A stretch of DNA of 38,295 nt from Ichthyophonus hoferi. Its lineage: Eukaryota > Opisthokonta > Ichthyosporea > Ichthyophonida > Ichthyophonidae. Both the position numbers and the translations under genes were made by a program. The stretch spans positions 43,535 through 81,829 of the forward strand of contig NAOQ01000120.1 in assembly GCA_002751075.1 (NCBI GenBank). Reading direction: 5' to 3'. A model generated the notes under the pieces. That model was not told the origin of the DNA. It saw only the letters and a list, made by a program, of their open reading frames with translations, and made no database searches. The first letter of the stretch is position 1. The number at the start of each line of letters is the position of its first letter. Below are positions 11,748-35,500 of this stretch, piece after piece.

Positions 11748-13475
11748 ATGTATTCACAGACTGGAGGGGGAGCGGGGAGCCCTCACACTCCCGGTCTACC
11801 CTATTATATCCCTCAGGACAATAACAAGAGAAAGATGTTTACAGTTAAAGTTTTAAGCCGCTGCGGGACTTCCCTTGTAGTGCAGGGGCGTGTTGGTAAT
11901 CATATAGTCCAAGGTGTTCTTTTCCCTTCCGAACACAGAGGCGATACGACAAGGTGCATTTTTTTTCCCCCAATCATTCATTTCTTGTACAAATTCTTTC
12001 TTTGTATCATTCACTCTTATTATGTTATATTATTAGTTAATAGATTTACGTATTAGTGTGTTGTATTTATGTATTGTTGTATTTTTGACATGCGAAAATG
12101 AAGTGCGACGGAATAGAATAAAGGATAGAGATTAGTGATGGTGTGCATATTACACTATCGTTAATGGCCTAAAGGAAAGAGATCTGAGAGGTGGGGAGCT
12201 AATACAGGCGTGTATATATATAGGTATATATACATATGTGTATTTTATTATATATATCCTACCTATTATTAATTCTACCCTATCCTATTCTATACTGTCT
12301 TCCTCTCTAACTATTAATTCTACTCCCTCCTATATACCCCTATATCACAGTCAAGCCTTCGCTGAGCTATCTCAAGAAATGATGAAACCACGCTATTCAT
12401 TAGCCAAGACTAACCTAGATGAATTATTATCACACACAGTGAACTCAGAACAAATTTCTGCGCTTTCTCGGTCACCTAGACTACCACCATCCCATTCCTA
12501 TCCCTATAATCCTACCAATAATTCTACCAATAGTAATACCAATAATAATACCAGTGTAATTCCAAGTATACAGCATATTGATGAGTCTATCTGCTCTACA
12601 CCCACATCCATCCAGACTAATAATATAGTGCTAGGAGGTAGTAATACTGTACAAGATAAGGTGAAAGCAGAAACGGGCATACATTCCCGTGTGAATGCAG
12701 TAAATACAACTAGATACTTTGATCATAGGATAGCTCAGTCAATGACAGGCAGACCGTTACCACACATAGAACCTATAGAATATAAATCAGAGTTAGAGTA
12801 TGCAGGAACTAATTTTCTACCACCAGATAGTATGATGAATTATAGAAACAGAGTTAATTATAACCGTGATAGGGTAGAAAGGATATTCTCGTACGGAGGT
12901 AGGTATGGGATACAGGCACAGCAAAATAATAACAATACCACTAGTATTAATAGGGACAGGGAGGGGGGCTTTAGATATGAGATAGATTCCATGGAGATTG
13001 ACGTCTCTAACATAGACATACCGACAGGCCATCCAGACTATAGAGGTTCAAGGCGGAGATTCGTACCAAATGGTACTATATCTAGTACTGATTGCTCTGC
13101 TAATAGTGAGCAAAGAGAGAGGAAAGGGAGGGCATTAGAGCTACAAAAGCACAGAGGAAACTCATCGCAAACGATAGGACAAGATGGTAAAGAATTTCAT
13201 GGGATTAATGTTGGATCTGTAGATTGTGACAGGTGAGCCAATGGGAAGGTAGATTGGTATGTGCGAAATAGTTGGTGATTGGATTTATTTGATGAATGTA
13301 TGCATATATGTATATATGTATATGTGTTTGATTGATTATATATATATGCGTGCATGTATGTTTGGAATAGAGAGGATCCAATGGATTTTTATATTTCAAT
13401 TAAAAGATAATTTACATTGGGCAATAAATATCTTAAAATTTGGAATCAGTTATGATATATATAATCTGCTTAGCA

Positions 13476-13522
<47 letters not shown>

Positions 13523-13586
13523 CTATTATTGTTATTGTTATTGTTAATCTGTTAATATTATTTTTATTATTATTATTATTATTATG

Positions 13587-13621
<35 letters not shown>

Positions 13622-14713
13622 GTCTACTACTATTATTATATCTATTATGCAATCCTTAATAACGTCAATAATTTGATCAGACTTTACTAATTCAATTATC
13701 TTATGTACTATTTTCATTAAATGCAGCGAGGTAAAACATCGAGGACATCTTCTTCCACCCATTACAAGGAGATATAATAATGAAGACAGGCAGTCTAAAA
13801 AGTTAAAGGGTATGCCAGTAGTAGTGAACTGTTTATATACGTACCTGGTCATGATCATAGCACATGTATTTATGCATACACTATACAGCACATACATATA
13901 TACATACATATATATATATATGCGTATACTTACTTATACATATATGTGTTCTTTTCCCCTTTTTTATGTGAGTCATGTGTGTAAACAGACTTACTAATCG
14001 CTAGATGTATATGGATGATAAAAAGAAATGATGTAAAAAATTAGTGTATGACCTTCGATCAATTTTATCTTAACAAACAAGCACATATATATAGCTTAGG
14101 ATAGTGATTGGCTCTAACAAATCTCTAATACAGCTGGACTATGCAATAACTGTCATGCCACACAGAGTACCATATGGCGTAGAGGGGGTGGATTGGTTCT
14201 ATGCAACTGTAGGTGCCCTCTGTCCCTCTTCCTCTTTTTTTCTTTATATATATAGACACTTTCACTTGGTCATATCATTTTATTCCTTTGCTATTATTTC
14301 CACACCAGTTCCTTTTTATATATATATATATTTAATTATATTGTGAGATTTGCACTTCTTTCTCCTATTATAATGAAACATACACGTATACATATACATA
14401 TAACTAAACCACCCCGCCCATACCAGCCTGTGGCCTGTTCTTCTACAAACACAGGACCATGAGAGTCTTACCTCCTTTAGCATCATCTACGTGTACAACC
14501 TCATCAAACCAGCCTACACCCACACCACCAATAGTAATACCTAAGACGACGCTTAATCTCCCTTCCACTACTACCCAAGTCTCCAGTACATATGAGAAGC
14601 ATAGCAAGGAAGATAATTTGGATGAAAATAATTATATAGAACCACCTGGTCATACTTTTTTTCTTACTCAGAAAGAAGTAATTGGTGGAACAGCGGGAAG
14701 GAATGTAGATTAA
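11748..14713 (+). CDS. GATA-type zinc-finger protein, otherwise unrecognised
   Basis: Five exons: 11748-11953, 12351-13232, 13727-13809, 14134-14208 and 14427-14713, giving 510 aa with matching phases. The finger is built from exons 4 and 5 at about residues 394-417: CNNCHATQSTIWRR, then LCNSCGLF. This is the class-IV (GATA) pattern with Trp-Arg-Arg and Cys-Asn-x-Cys-Gly, so DNA binding and transcription control in the nucleus are likely. Spacing is C-X2-C-X16-C-X2-C, one residue shorter than the usual X17. After the finger comes FYKHRTMRVLPPLA, with only a weakly basic tail. Residues 30-64 form a short conserved-looking block (FTVKVLSRCGTSLVVQGRVG) that could be a small beta-rich domain, possibly like the PWWP2 N-terminus, but this is unproven. 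Residues 70-360 are Ser/Asn/Thr-rich and probably disordered. The chosen ATG is preceded by no close family guide, and an acceptor-like TATTCACAG inside the first codons (ending 11759) means upstream exons could replace this start. Confidence 0.75.
13476..13620. repeat. (ATT)n / (TTA)n microsatellite block in intron 2 of the GATA-type gene
   Basis: About 145 bases of ATT triplets interrupted by GTT and ATG variants. Open frames read through it (poly-Asn, poly-Ile, poly-Leu) are artefacts. Confidence 0.92.
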
Positions 14714-17034
14714 TGCAGATTAAACGCTATGGTGATTATTCCTTCCACCTGTTTATCAGGAACTGGGATTGCTATTTATTTAAATATTCAGGATAGTTAT
14801 GTAGCTATAATTAAGGCTAGCCAATAGTGGAATTCGAAACATTATGAATAAAATACCCTAGATGCCCTTGAATCCCTTTAGACCCTACCCAGTCATCAAT
14901 TTTTGTTTTTTAATTTTTACGCATCCTCTCTGTTTATACACTATAACTCTGTCTTTACCCTTTCCCGTTTTCCCCGACTCAATCTTTTACTATATATATA
15001 TATATTAACCCTAAGGAGTATGTTGGTCAATATAAATACAATGTCTACTCAATCCCTCTATTATATATGTATAACTGACTAGAAAAAATTGTATTAAATA
15101 ACTCAGCATGAATTAGATTCTAGAAATTCAGTATCAATTATTTGTATTACATATATTTTTTTCCTGCATATGTTTTTGGTTTGATTTCATTCTATCCGAA
15201 ATCTGAAGGTACAGATATTGTTATAGATTGATTATCATCACCTGTAATTGTTCTATGTTGTATTTTAACCATCACATCAAAATTGTCAAGTGGGATTGGT
15301 CCACTCTACACCATGTCACTACTACAAAACATTAGTCAATTCAAGGTGTTCATTTATTTATAATTATATTATTTAGTTAAAAAAATACTCCAGGTTATTT
15401 ATTTTTATCCCTGAATCCATTTATTCAGTCTGAAATATCTTTATAGCATTATTTTCAATATCATGTTATCCAATGTAAACAGATTCAGAAATATAGAATT
15501 AATTAATAGGTGTACACTCACAGGTGAAAATAAAGTTTTTATTCGGGTAATTTAATTGTAGAATACATTTGACAAACAAATCATTACCTTATATAACCTT
15601 TTATGACCTGGTGATGCAAGGTTCCCTTTCCAATACAACGGAGTATTAAAGAATTCTTTCTACAATGCAGAGAGGGCTGGTTTTACATAATTGAAGATTG
15701 TACTTGCGGGTGTGATTTAAATATCTAGGCACAAACTTAATCGAATTTTATAAATATTAATAGTAGAACTGCAGCGGTCACAACAACTTGCCAGGGAAAG
15801 TTGTAAAGATGTTGGGTAATAGTGATACTGAGACTCCCTTAAACCACAATTGGCAGCCAAAACGCGATGGATTCTACTTTGAAAGATTAACTGATGAGCG
15901 TTAATTCAATTTCCCCATTATCACACCCCTCTCCCACCTACTCTGCTAGAACCGTTTCTTTTATACACTTGTTTTATCGCCAGTGCTAACTTTTGGTTAA
16001 CACCAATGATGTAGCTTAAATGGGACCAGTGAGATGTCTGATACTATCTCAATAAAGTCATGCCAATATTTCCTCATTTGAATGGCTCATTAGCCCTAAA
16101 CAGATATTGTGTACATGTACAAGGCATATCATTGGGTTTCAATATATACAGATACATGATTGGGGTTTTCCAAGGTCTATTTAGCAAATGCAAATTGTTA
16201 TTCGATTCTATAATCACCAATGGGTAGTTCAAAATAAATTAACGTAATGGCGAATTATATATCTACATCTGAAGTCATGCAAAACAGAGATTTGTTTGTA
16301 GGCAACATGTACAAATCAATTATTCCATCCATGTCTATAATCAATCAAAATTAGTAGTGCTACCAATTTAAGTATTTAAGGCAGCAACCTGATAGACTCA
16401 GACCTTTTGCCAACAATTACAACCTTTTAAAATAAAAGATGATATTTGCTAAGTTTCTTCTACCTACGGTTCCAATACAGTTTAAAGCACGTCCAAGACA
16501 GATCCTTTTAATGCTTTCTAAATATAGCATTTTATATATATATTATGTATAAAATACTTCAGAACCCAGCATTAATTAAATAAATAATCTTAACTATAGT
16601 TACTTTGCCTATTTTGTACATGCAGTTATATTTGACAGATAATATATACAATCAAAAAATTGAAATTGCTTTATGATCCAGTATTGAATTACACCTGCCA
16701 TGTTAAGTAAATTAATAAATTAAGTATGGCATGTATAAGATTTACCAATTACATTACCTTAACAAGATAGGAATCTACCCATAGATATCGCAGTATTTTA
16801 TAATTAGTTATTGATTGGGTTAATGCAGCCTTTTGCACGCCAAATTAAGCAAGTGCATGTGACTTTATATTATTACATAAAAACAGACAAAAAAAAAATT
16901 CAAATAAAACATTCTAAAATTAAAGCAAACATCCATATTGCTTATGTGAGTCTTCGTTGGTGCTCAACTTATTATCCAATATATTTTTTCTTCCCTTAAC
17001 ACCCTTAGCAACATTAACATCAATAACATATATC
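14714..17034. other. spacer between the GATA-type and TMEM254-like genes
   Basis: About 2.3 kb of AT-rich sequence. Beyond the polyadenylation signal at 14847 it holds a less AT-rich island at 15590-15905 with two short coding-like frames in tandem (15615-15728 and 15767-15904, plus strand). A pyrimidine-rich tract ending in CCCTTAG just before 17010 could be the 3' end of a 5' UTR intron of the TMEM254-like gene. Confidence 0.55.
14847..14852 (+). terminator. likely polyadenylation signal of the GATA-type gene
   Basis: AATAAA 134 bases downstream of the stop codon, in a normal 3' UTR position. Confidence 0.55.
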
Positions 17035-17400
17035 ATGTCTGACTCTACCCTTGTCCCTTGTCGTCTCCCTATAAGACACCCACCACTGCTATTACTGGTG
17101 GCCATCTTCATAGGCCTGCTGCATACATATACCTTGGGTTATTATAACTATGCCCCTCTCCCTATTTTTAGGACTATCATGGTGGCATTAGGCCTTCAAC
17201 AAGCACATGTTGTGTACATTTGGTATTTTGCAGTTACAATGCATGTCCTAGAGTCGTCGACAGTGTTAGTGCTTTGCATCCAGAGAGGGTATGAGATGGG
17301 CAATACTCTGGCATGGACCGGGCTAGCACTTCTCTTTGGATATGGATATACCTCTATAGTAATGAAAGCAGGAGAAACTAAGAACACAAAGAATATGTAA
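17035..17400 (+). CDS. TMEM254: TMEM254-like small multi-pass membrane protein
   Basis: Single coding exon of 121 aa from the ATG at 17035 to TAA at 17398-17400; human TMEM254 has 123. Three hydrophobic stretches, at about 18-37, 60-82 and 91-110, fit a three-helix membrane protein. The best family signature is HVLESSTVLVLCIQRG at about 70-85, matching HVGESLYAIVLCKHKG of human TMEM254, followed by a hydrophobic stretch with FGYG (human FFFG) and a lysine-containing tail. The molecular function of this family is not established. The open frame continues upstream of the ATG without another ATG, so this start is the natural one unless a coding exon lies further upstream. All other complete genes here have several coding exons. 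Confidence 0.7.
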   Translation: MSDSTLVPCRLPIRHPPLLLLVAIFIGLLHTYTLGYYNYAPLPIFRTIMVALGLQQAHVVYIWYFAVTMHVLESSTVLVLCIQRGYEMGNTLAWTGLALLFGYGYTSIVMKAGETKNTKNM

Positions 17401-17585
17401 AATATTAAAAAATTAGTGTGTTGCTTTTTTTTTTTTTTTTTTTCTTGACCCAATGTTATGTTGTAGATGTTTATAGGTTAATATTTATTACGTGTTCATT
17501 CCAATACATCCTTTAAAGTGATAGGGCTTTTGCTTATAATTTTCTTACATCTATACCTGATATGTATAGTATCAAAAACTATTGA

Positions 17586-17591
17586 AATAAA
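17586..17591 (+). terminator. possible polyadenylation signal of the TMEM254-like gene
   Basis: AATAAA 186 bases after the stop codon; a weaker ATTAAA lies at 17404-17409, almost touching the stop. Confidence 0.4.
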
Positions 17592-18141
17592 TCGTAGGGA
17601 TAACTAGGTTATAATATTGTTGAAGAATGTCCTTTATCCACAAGAGATCACAATTGTATAATAAGGATTTTTTATATAATTTCATTATTAAATGGTTTAT
17701 TGTTTATATATTAACACCAACATGTATATTTAAATACCCATGAAATGATGCTACTATGGAAGTAATGAAAATATTGAAAATGTACTATGTTTGTCTTAAA
17801 AACACAAGATATACCAATAACATTGCATGAGTATTTCTAGATCACACGAAGTTTTATGCTGTTGAAAAGAACATTTTCATACATGCTTCAGATATATACT
17901 CTTATATATTCGATCTAGTTTGATATCATATTATATATTATATACCTGAGTAGTATTTAACAATTGAAATCCTTTTCTAAAGAAAACAAAGCCTGATTGT
18001 ACCTGACAATAAACCAACTATGTCTCTGTTGCTGTAATAATCTCGGAGAGATTGCTGATGTAATACTATAATCTTTTTAAAAAATATATAGTATCGTAGC
18101 CTTAGTAAAAGTACATTAATCAATCATACACCAAAATGCAT

Positions 18142-18147
18142 TTTATT
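18142..18147 (-). terminator. possible polyadenylation signal of AFG3L2
   Basis: AATAAA on the minus strand about 380 bases past the AFG3L2 stop; an ATTAAA variant lies nearby at 18163-18168. Confidence 0.35.
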
Positions 18148-18527
18148 ATTATTATAATTACTTTTAATTACCATGGCCTTCTATATGTAGCCATAGGATG
18201 GTATGTTAACCATACATTCATCCAATAAACGTGCTATATAAAAGAATTGTCCAATCAAATCATGTACAATCTTATGGTTATCTACATAGGTAAGTGTGTT
18301 AAACCATTGATCAGTTATTATTACTTCCCTATATGCGTACATTTGATAGGACTAAAATCACTATCCAACTATTGATTGGTTTATATTTATACCCAGCGTA
18401 TCACTGGTTGGTTGATACACCTACCTTCAATAAGTATTCATGCATAAATAATTAAATAGTTATATCAGATTGGATGATGACGTCATCTTTCTCTCTCTCA
18501 TTCGTACATTAACCAATAGCATAGATT

Positions 18528-31130
<12,603 letters not shown>

Positions 31131-31638
31131 CTGTGATAAAATACCTTTCTATTAGTACAAAGGAATTAAAAATAATTTTAAATTCTATTGAGGTTAAATA
31201 GTTGGTAGTCCTAACAGGTATTGTTCTCATGTACACACAAATATAAAACTAAAGTATATATAAGCGTGCAAAGCTCGTATTAGTAACCGAAAAAAAGAAT
31301 ACAATGACAGTAAGAAACCAACACAATAAAAATCCAAGTCAATCATCACAGTTAGAACATTATCGAACTTTATTTCATCCAGAAAAATACATCTCTTTTG
31401 AACGAAACAGTGCATTGTTGGTAATAGTAGACATGTCATGTTAAAGATGGTGCGCAGTGTGGTACCAATATTTAAATGTAACGATATATATATATATATA
31501 TATATATAACAAAACAACAAAACGATCTCACAAGTTCCTTTTTAAATACGGAAGTAGGAGCCTTATTTCATTATAAACAACTAAAAGTAAATAAAAGTAA
31601 ATACACAGAAAAATTCACAGACTCGATCTACTTCCTAC

Positions 31639-31735
31639 CTTTCTTAGTCCAATCACGACAAATATGCTGTGCGAAAATGCTGCTAAGATGCTGTGAAGCC
31701 GCTGATTGAAAACGAAAAGAAAGGTTTAAGGACCG
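31639..31735 (-). other. possible non-coding first exon of AFG3L2
   Basis: The AFG3L2 ATG at 31130 follows directly after an acceptor (ATCACAG), which implies an upstream exon. The stretch ending at the donor at 31639 is less AT-rich than its surroundings and has no ATG in a frame that would join the protein. The outer boundary is a guess. Confidence 0.35.
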
Positions 31736-32062
31736 ATGGATTGCTGGATTCCTTTTATGTTATAATATACATAGCTTAGGAAGGGTAAGTAAATAAAGCC
31801 CTGTAAAATACCATCATAACATGTAGGTACGTGTCAAAAGCAGTGATTGTACACACTACCAGTGCACCGTATCCTTCGCATTCTTTTACTGATCGCACCC
31901 ATTAATCTGTTAAATTCTTCATTGAACCGATCAATCAAACCTGTAATTTCCTGATTAATTGTATTAAATATTTTAAATTTTCATATCTGCAGTCAATTCT
32001 GTACGCTTTTATAGTAGTCTTGAATGGGCCATAATTAATTGGTAAAATATTTTAAATATATG

Positions 32063-32065
<3 letters not shown>

Positions 32066-32096
<31 letters not shown>
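32066..32096. repeat. (TA)n microsatellite
   Basis: About fifteen TA dinucleotides in the AFG3L2-RSAD1 divergent spacer. Confidence 0.9.
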
Positions 32097-32101
<5 letters not shown>

Positions 32102-32526
32102 CTTTCTCTCTATGTAATGTATTATTTTATTTTTATGAGTGAACTCGTCTAATTTAAATCCATCAGATAAAAGTATAATATGATCAAAAATAAAAATGCT
32201 TTTAGATAACTATATATATATATCATAATTTTGTAAGATAAACAGACCTATCGGACAGTATTTTAAGACCGCATATACTATAGCCCATTAAGCCAATCAG
32301 ATTTGAGGATCCCCAAAGTGGCTTATGGAATGTGTCTAAAAATGCTGATTCTAATTACAGATTCCATTAAAACGCTTAAAAATATAGTTACTTATTGTTC
32401 TTCTCGTTTATTATTGCTCCCCTTATTTATACTTATTTATTCAAGTTGTATGCCAGCCTCTACCTATTTCTACTCATATAATATTCAACTCTTGTATATA
32501 TTATGAGACTCTGTTTCCATCACAGC

Positions 32527-35500
32527 ATGTTGTCGTTTAGAGCGATAGTAATACATAAAGGAAAACAGATAATATTCAGCACCACGAGAGGCCTACGCAC
32601 ACAGGTTAATACCAAGTAAGTAGCAAACCTCTACCTATAATAACCTATACTATCCTATACTACTCTACTTACATTATTATATTTTATTATATAAATACAC
32701 ACTTTATAGGTATTATCTTGTATTTATTATTGTTTTATTTCATTTATATATGAACATATTTAAAATTGTATCTCTGATTTATTATTGGCTTTCCATAATT
32801 TATTTAAATATATAAACTTATCCTGGAACATATGGTTATATTTTTATGTATCTAAATTTTATTGTAGGTGTTTGAATAATATTAATATAGATTATATCAG
32901 TAATTATAATAGTTATAAATGGTAATAATTGTGCATGTAGGTTTTAATACTGCATACATATATTTATTATACAAGCCCGTTGGTTATATATTATATATTA
33001 AAAATACTAGTAGAAGTATTGACATTTATATAGCTAAGAATTGTATTTTTAGCATGGTTAAGGGTGTATGTATTTAATAAAAAAAATTAATTATACCTTC
33101 GTAGTACTATATATTATTGATAGTAATATGAATTAATGGTAATGCAAATAAATGTTAATCTATATGATTAGTAAAATAAAATACATCAGTTTATGATAAC
33201 ATACACGAATAAAAATATTAGTAATATAATATATGCTAATAATAATACACATACCTTAATAATAACTATAATAATAATAATAATATATTACTAGTAGTAT
33301 TATTATTAAAAGTAGGGTTGCTATTAATATTAATGACAGTATTAATACAAACAATAATGTTAACAATAACAATAGCGTTGGCAACATCCCTTACTAACCG
33401 TCCTAACAATAAACAGTAACCGGGAAAACCTTACTAGTTCACACCTCCACCCTGGCTTAGGGCTCTATTTCCACTGGCCCTACTGTAAATCTAAATGTTC
33501 TTACTGTAATTTCAATCGCTACATAAAAGAAAATATAGATCATAGCCGGATGAAAAAGTGTTTGGTGTCAGATTTACAATATCAACTAAAGGAGGCGGGA
33601 TACCCATTGTAAATATATCTCTGTTAATTTTTATTTACATTTTCTAATTGTCATATTAGTTTTTAGCATTTATAATAGAATCAACATCTATCTAGTTAGT
33701 TTGACTATATATTATATTGTTTGTTTTCTTATTGCATTATTACTATCATTTTTATTATTATTCTTTTAATACATCAACCAAACCACATTTACAAACCAAT
33801 ATATACCCATATATACACATAATATAATGATAAAATATAAATACTACATTACGTATTTCTCAGGAAAACTATACCGAACTACAATGCTTCCTAAGTATAT
33901 AATAGCAATATATATATACCTACTGTTCTACAGTAGTACGAGATTAATGTTTTATATATTCCCCTAGAATTCGAACCATTTTTTTTGGGGGTGGAACACC
34001 GTCATTGGCTGAGCCAGCCACAATAGCAGCAGTGATTCAGGTAGCGCAAATACTAACAAATATAATAAACCCCATTATTCTAGGGAGATTACTGATTAAT
34101 TTATTACTCTGTCTTATACATCTAGTTTATTATTGTGTTATATAGTTTACTATTGTATTATATGGGTTATTATTATATTATATGGTTTACTATTGTAATT
34201 ATTGGATTGTCTAGTTTATTATTATATTTTCTGGTCTATCATTGCATTATATAGGTTATTATTGTACTATATAGTTTATTATTATGCCACATAGTTTATT
34301 ATTGTTATATAAATTATTATTGTAACTACTGTATTATCTGGTTTATTATTATATTATCTAGTTTATTATTATATTATCGAGTTGATTAGTATATTATCTG
34401 GTTTATTATTGCATTACATATTTTAGTATTTAATTTCTTAATTGTAACATCATTTTTTTGCCTATTCTTGCCAGTCGAATTTTGGTAATGTAATAGGATT
34501 TTTTACTAATGTAATCTAACAATCTAATTATATACTCCAATATATTTGGACGCCATGATGCAAATGATTAATCTTTAGGCAGCCCGTGACACCTGTCCAA
34601 TGAGTGACAATGTAGAGATCAGTATGGAGGCTAATCCAACTTCTGTTGAATCAAGCCGATTGGAAGATTATAAAAAGGCTGGAATTAATCGCATATCTAT
34701 GGGTATATTATGGATTAAAGGGGCATAATAATTGGAGGGCATGTTTATTTTAAAATTAAGTTTTATGCGTATACATATGTTGTTGTTTTTAATAATTAAT
34801 GGATGTACACTGCATTATTTGCTATGTATTTGTTATTAGTATTATATTGTGATGTATATGCTTAAAAGAAAAATTGATGATATGATTGGTGAATGGGAAT
34901 ATTGGAATAAATACAACCAATGCATTGCTTGACAAAAAATTAAAAACTGGGATCTGGCAATTGTTTTCTATAACATGGCAATTAAATTTTAAATCAGGGC
35001 TCCCATTTGAAGGAAGTATATCAATTTAAAGCTTCGAACTAAATATATAACCCCGTATCTATTGGTATATTTTAAGGACATTATATTTAAACGTATTATA
35101 ATTATAAGATATATATATATATTTATATATATATAATATTCCGTAATTATAAAAGATATTTTTAATTAATCGAAAAATTATTAGTAAAGTTACATACCCT
35201 AGAGATAAATAACTTTTACGTTAATTATAATCATATATCCAATAAGATCTACGTTTATACACAATAATTGATATTTAACCAGCTATTACCAACCATCTAT
35301 TTATATACAGGAGTACAAACACTTTCCAGTGGTGCAGATTTAAAGATTTTAGGAAGAGACCATACGGTAGAGGAGGGAATGACAGCTATAGAAGCCGCCA
35401 ATGCTGCTTTTCCTGGTCGTGTATCGTTTGGTAGGTATTTTTCTATATTCGGTCATGTTATATTTTAGGTGTTATAGTATAAACAAGTTATAATATGTTT

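Larger units (their letters stand above)
17401..18527. other. convergent spacer between TMEM254-like and AFG3L2 genes
   Basis: Holds both 3' UTRs. It contains a T-tract at about 17426-17443, candidate polyadenylation signals for each side and a perfect CRE-type octamer TGACGTCA at 18478-18485. No gene was seen. Confidence 0.6.
31131..32526. promoter_or_regulatory. divergent 5' region between AFG3L2 and RSAD1
   Basis: The two coding starts lie 1.4 kb apart, back to back, so both promoters must be here or in 5' UTR introns. (TA)n runs sit at about 31484-31508 and 32066-32096. A good minus-strand donor (AAAG|GTAGGAAG, exon end at 31639) fits a 5' UTR exon of AFG3L2, which would place transcription starts nearer the middle. 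No conserved coding sequence was seen. Confidence 0.55.

Noticed and set aside
13470-13909. Poly-Asn and poly-Ile frames
   Set aside because: They are produced by the (ATT)n block in intron 2 of the GATA-type gene.
14454-14713. GATA-type gene exon 5 starting at 14454 with donor at 14210
   Set aside because: This pair also keeps frame but removes one cysteine and the CGLF motif of the finger, so the 14208/14427 pair was preferred.
31639-31735. Protein-coding N-terminal extension of AFG3L2 through the upstream exon
   Set aside because: The frame that would join lacks an ATG and meets a stop upstream, so a 5' UTR exon is the better reading.
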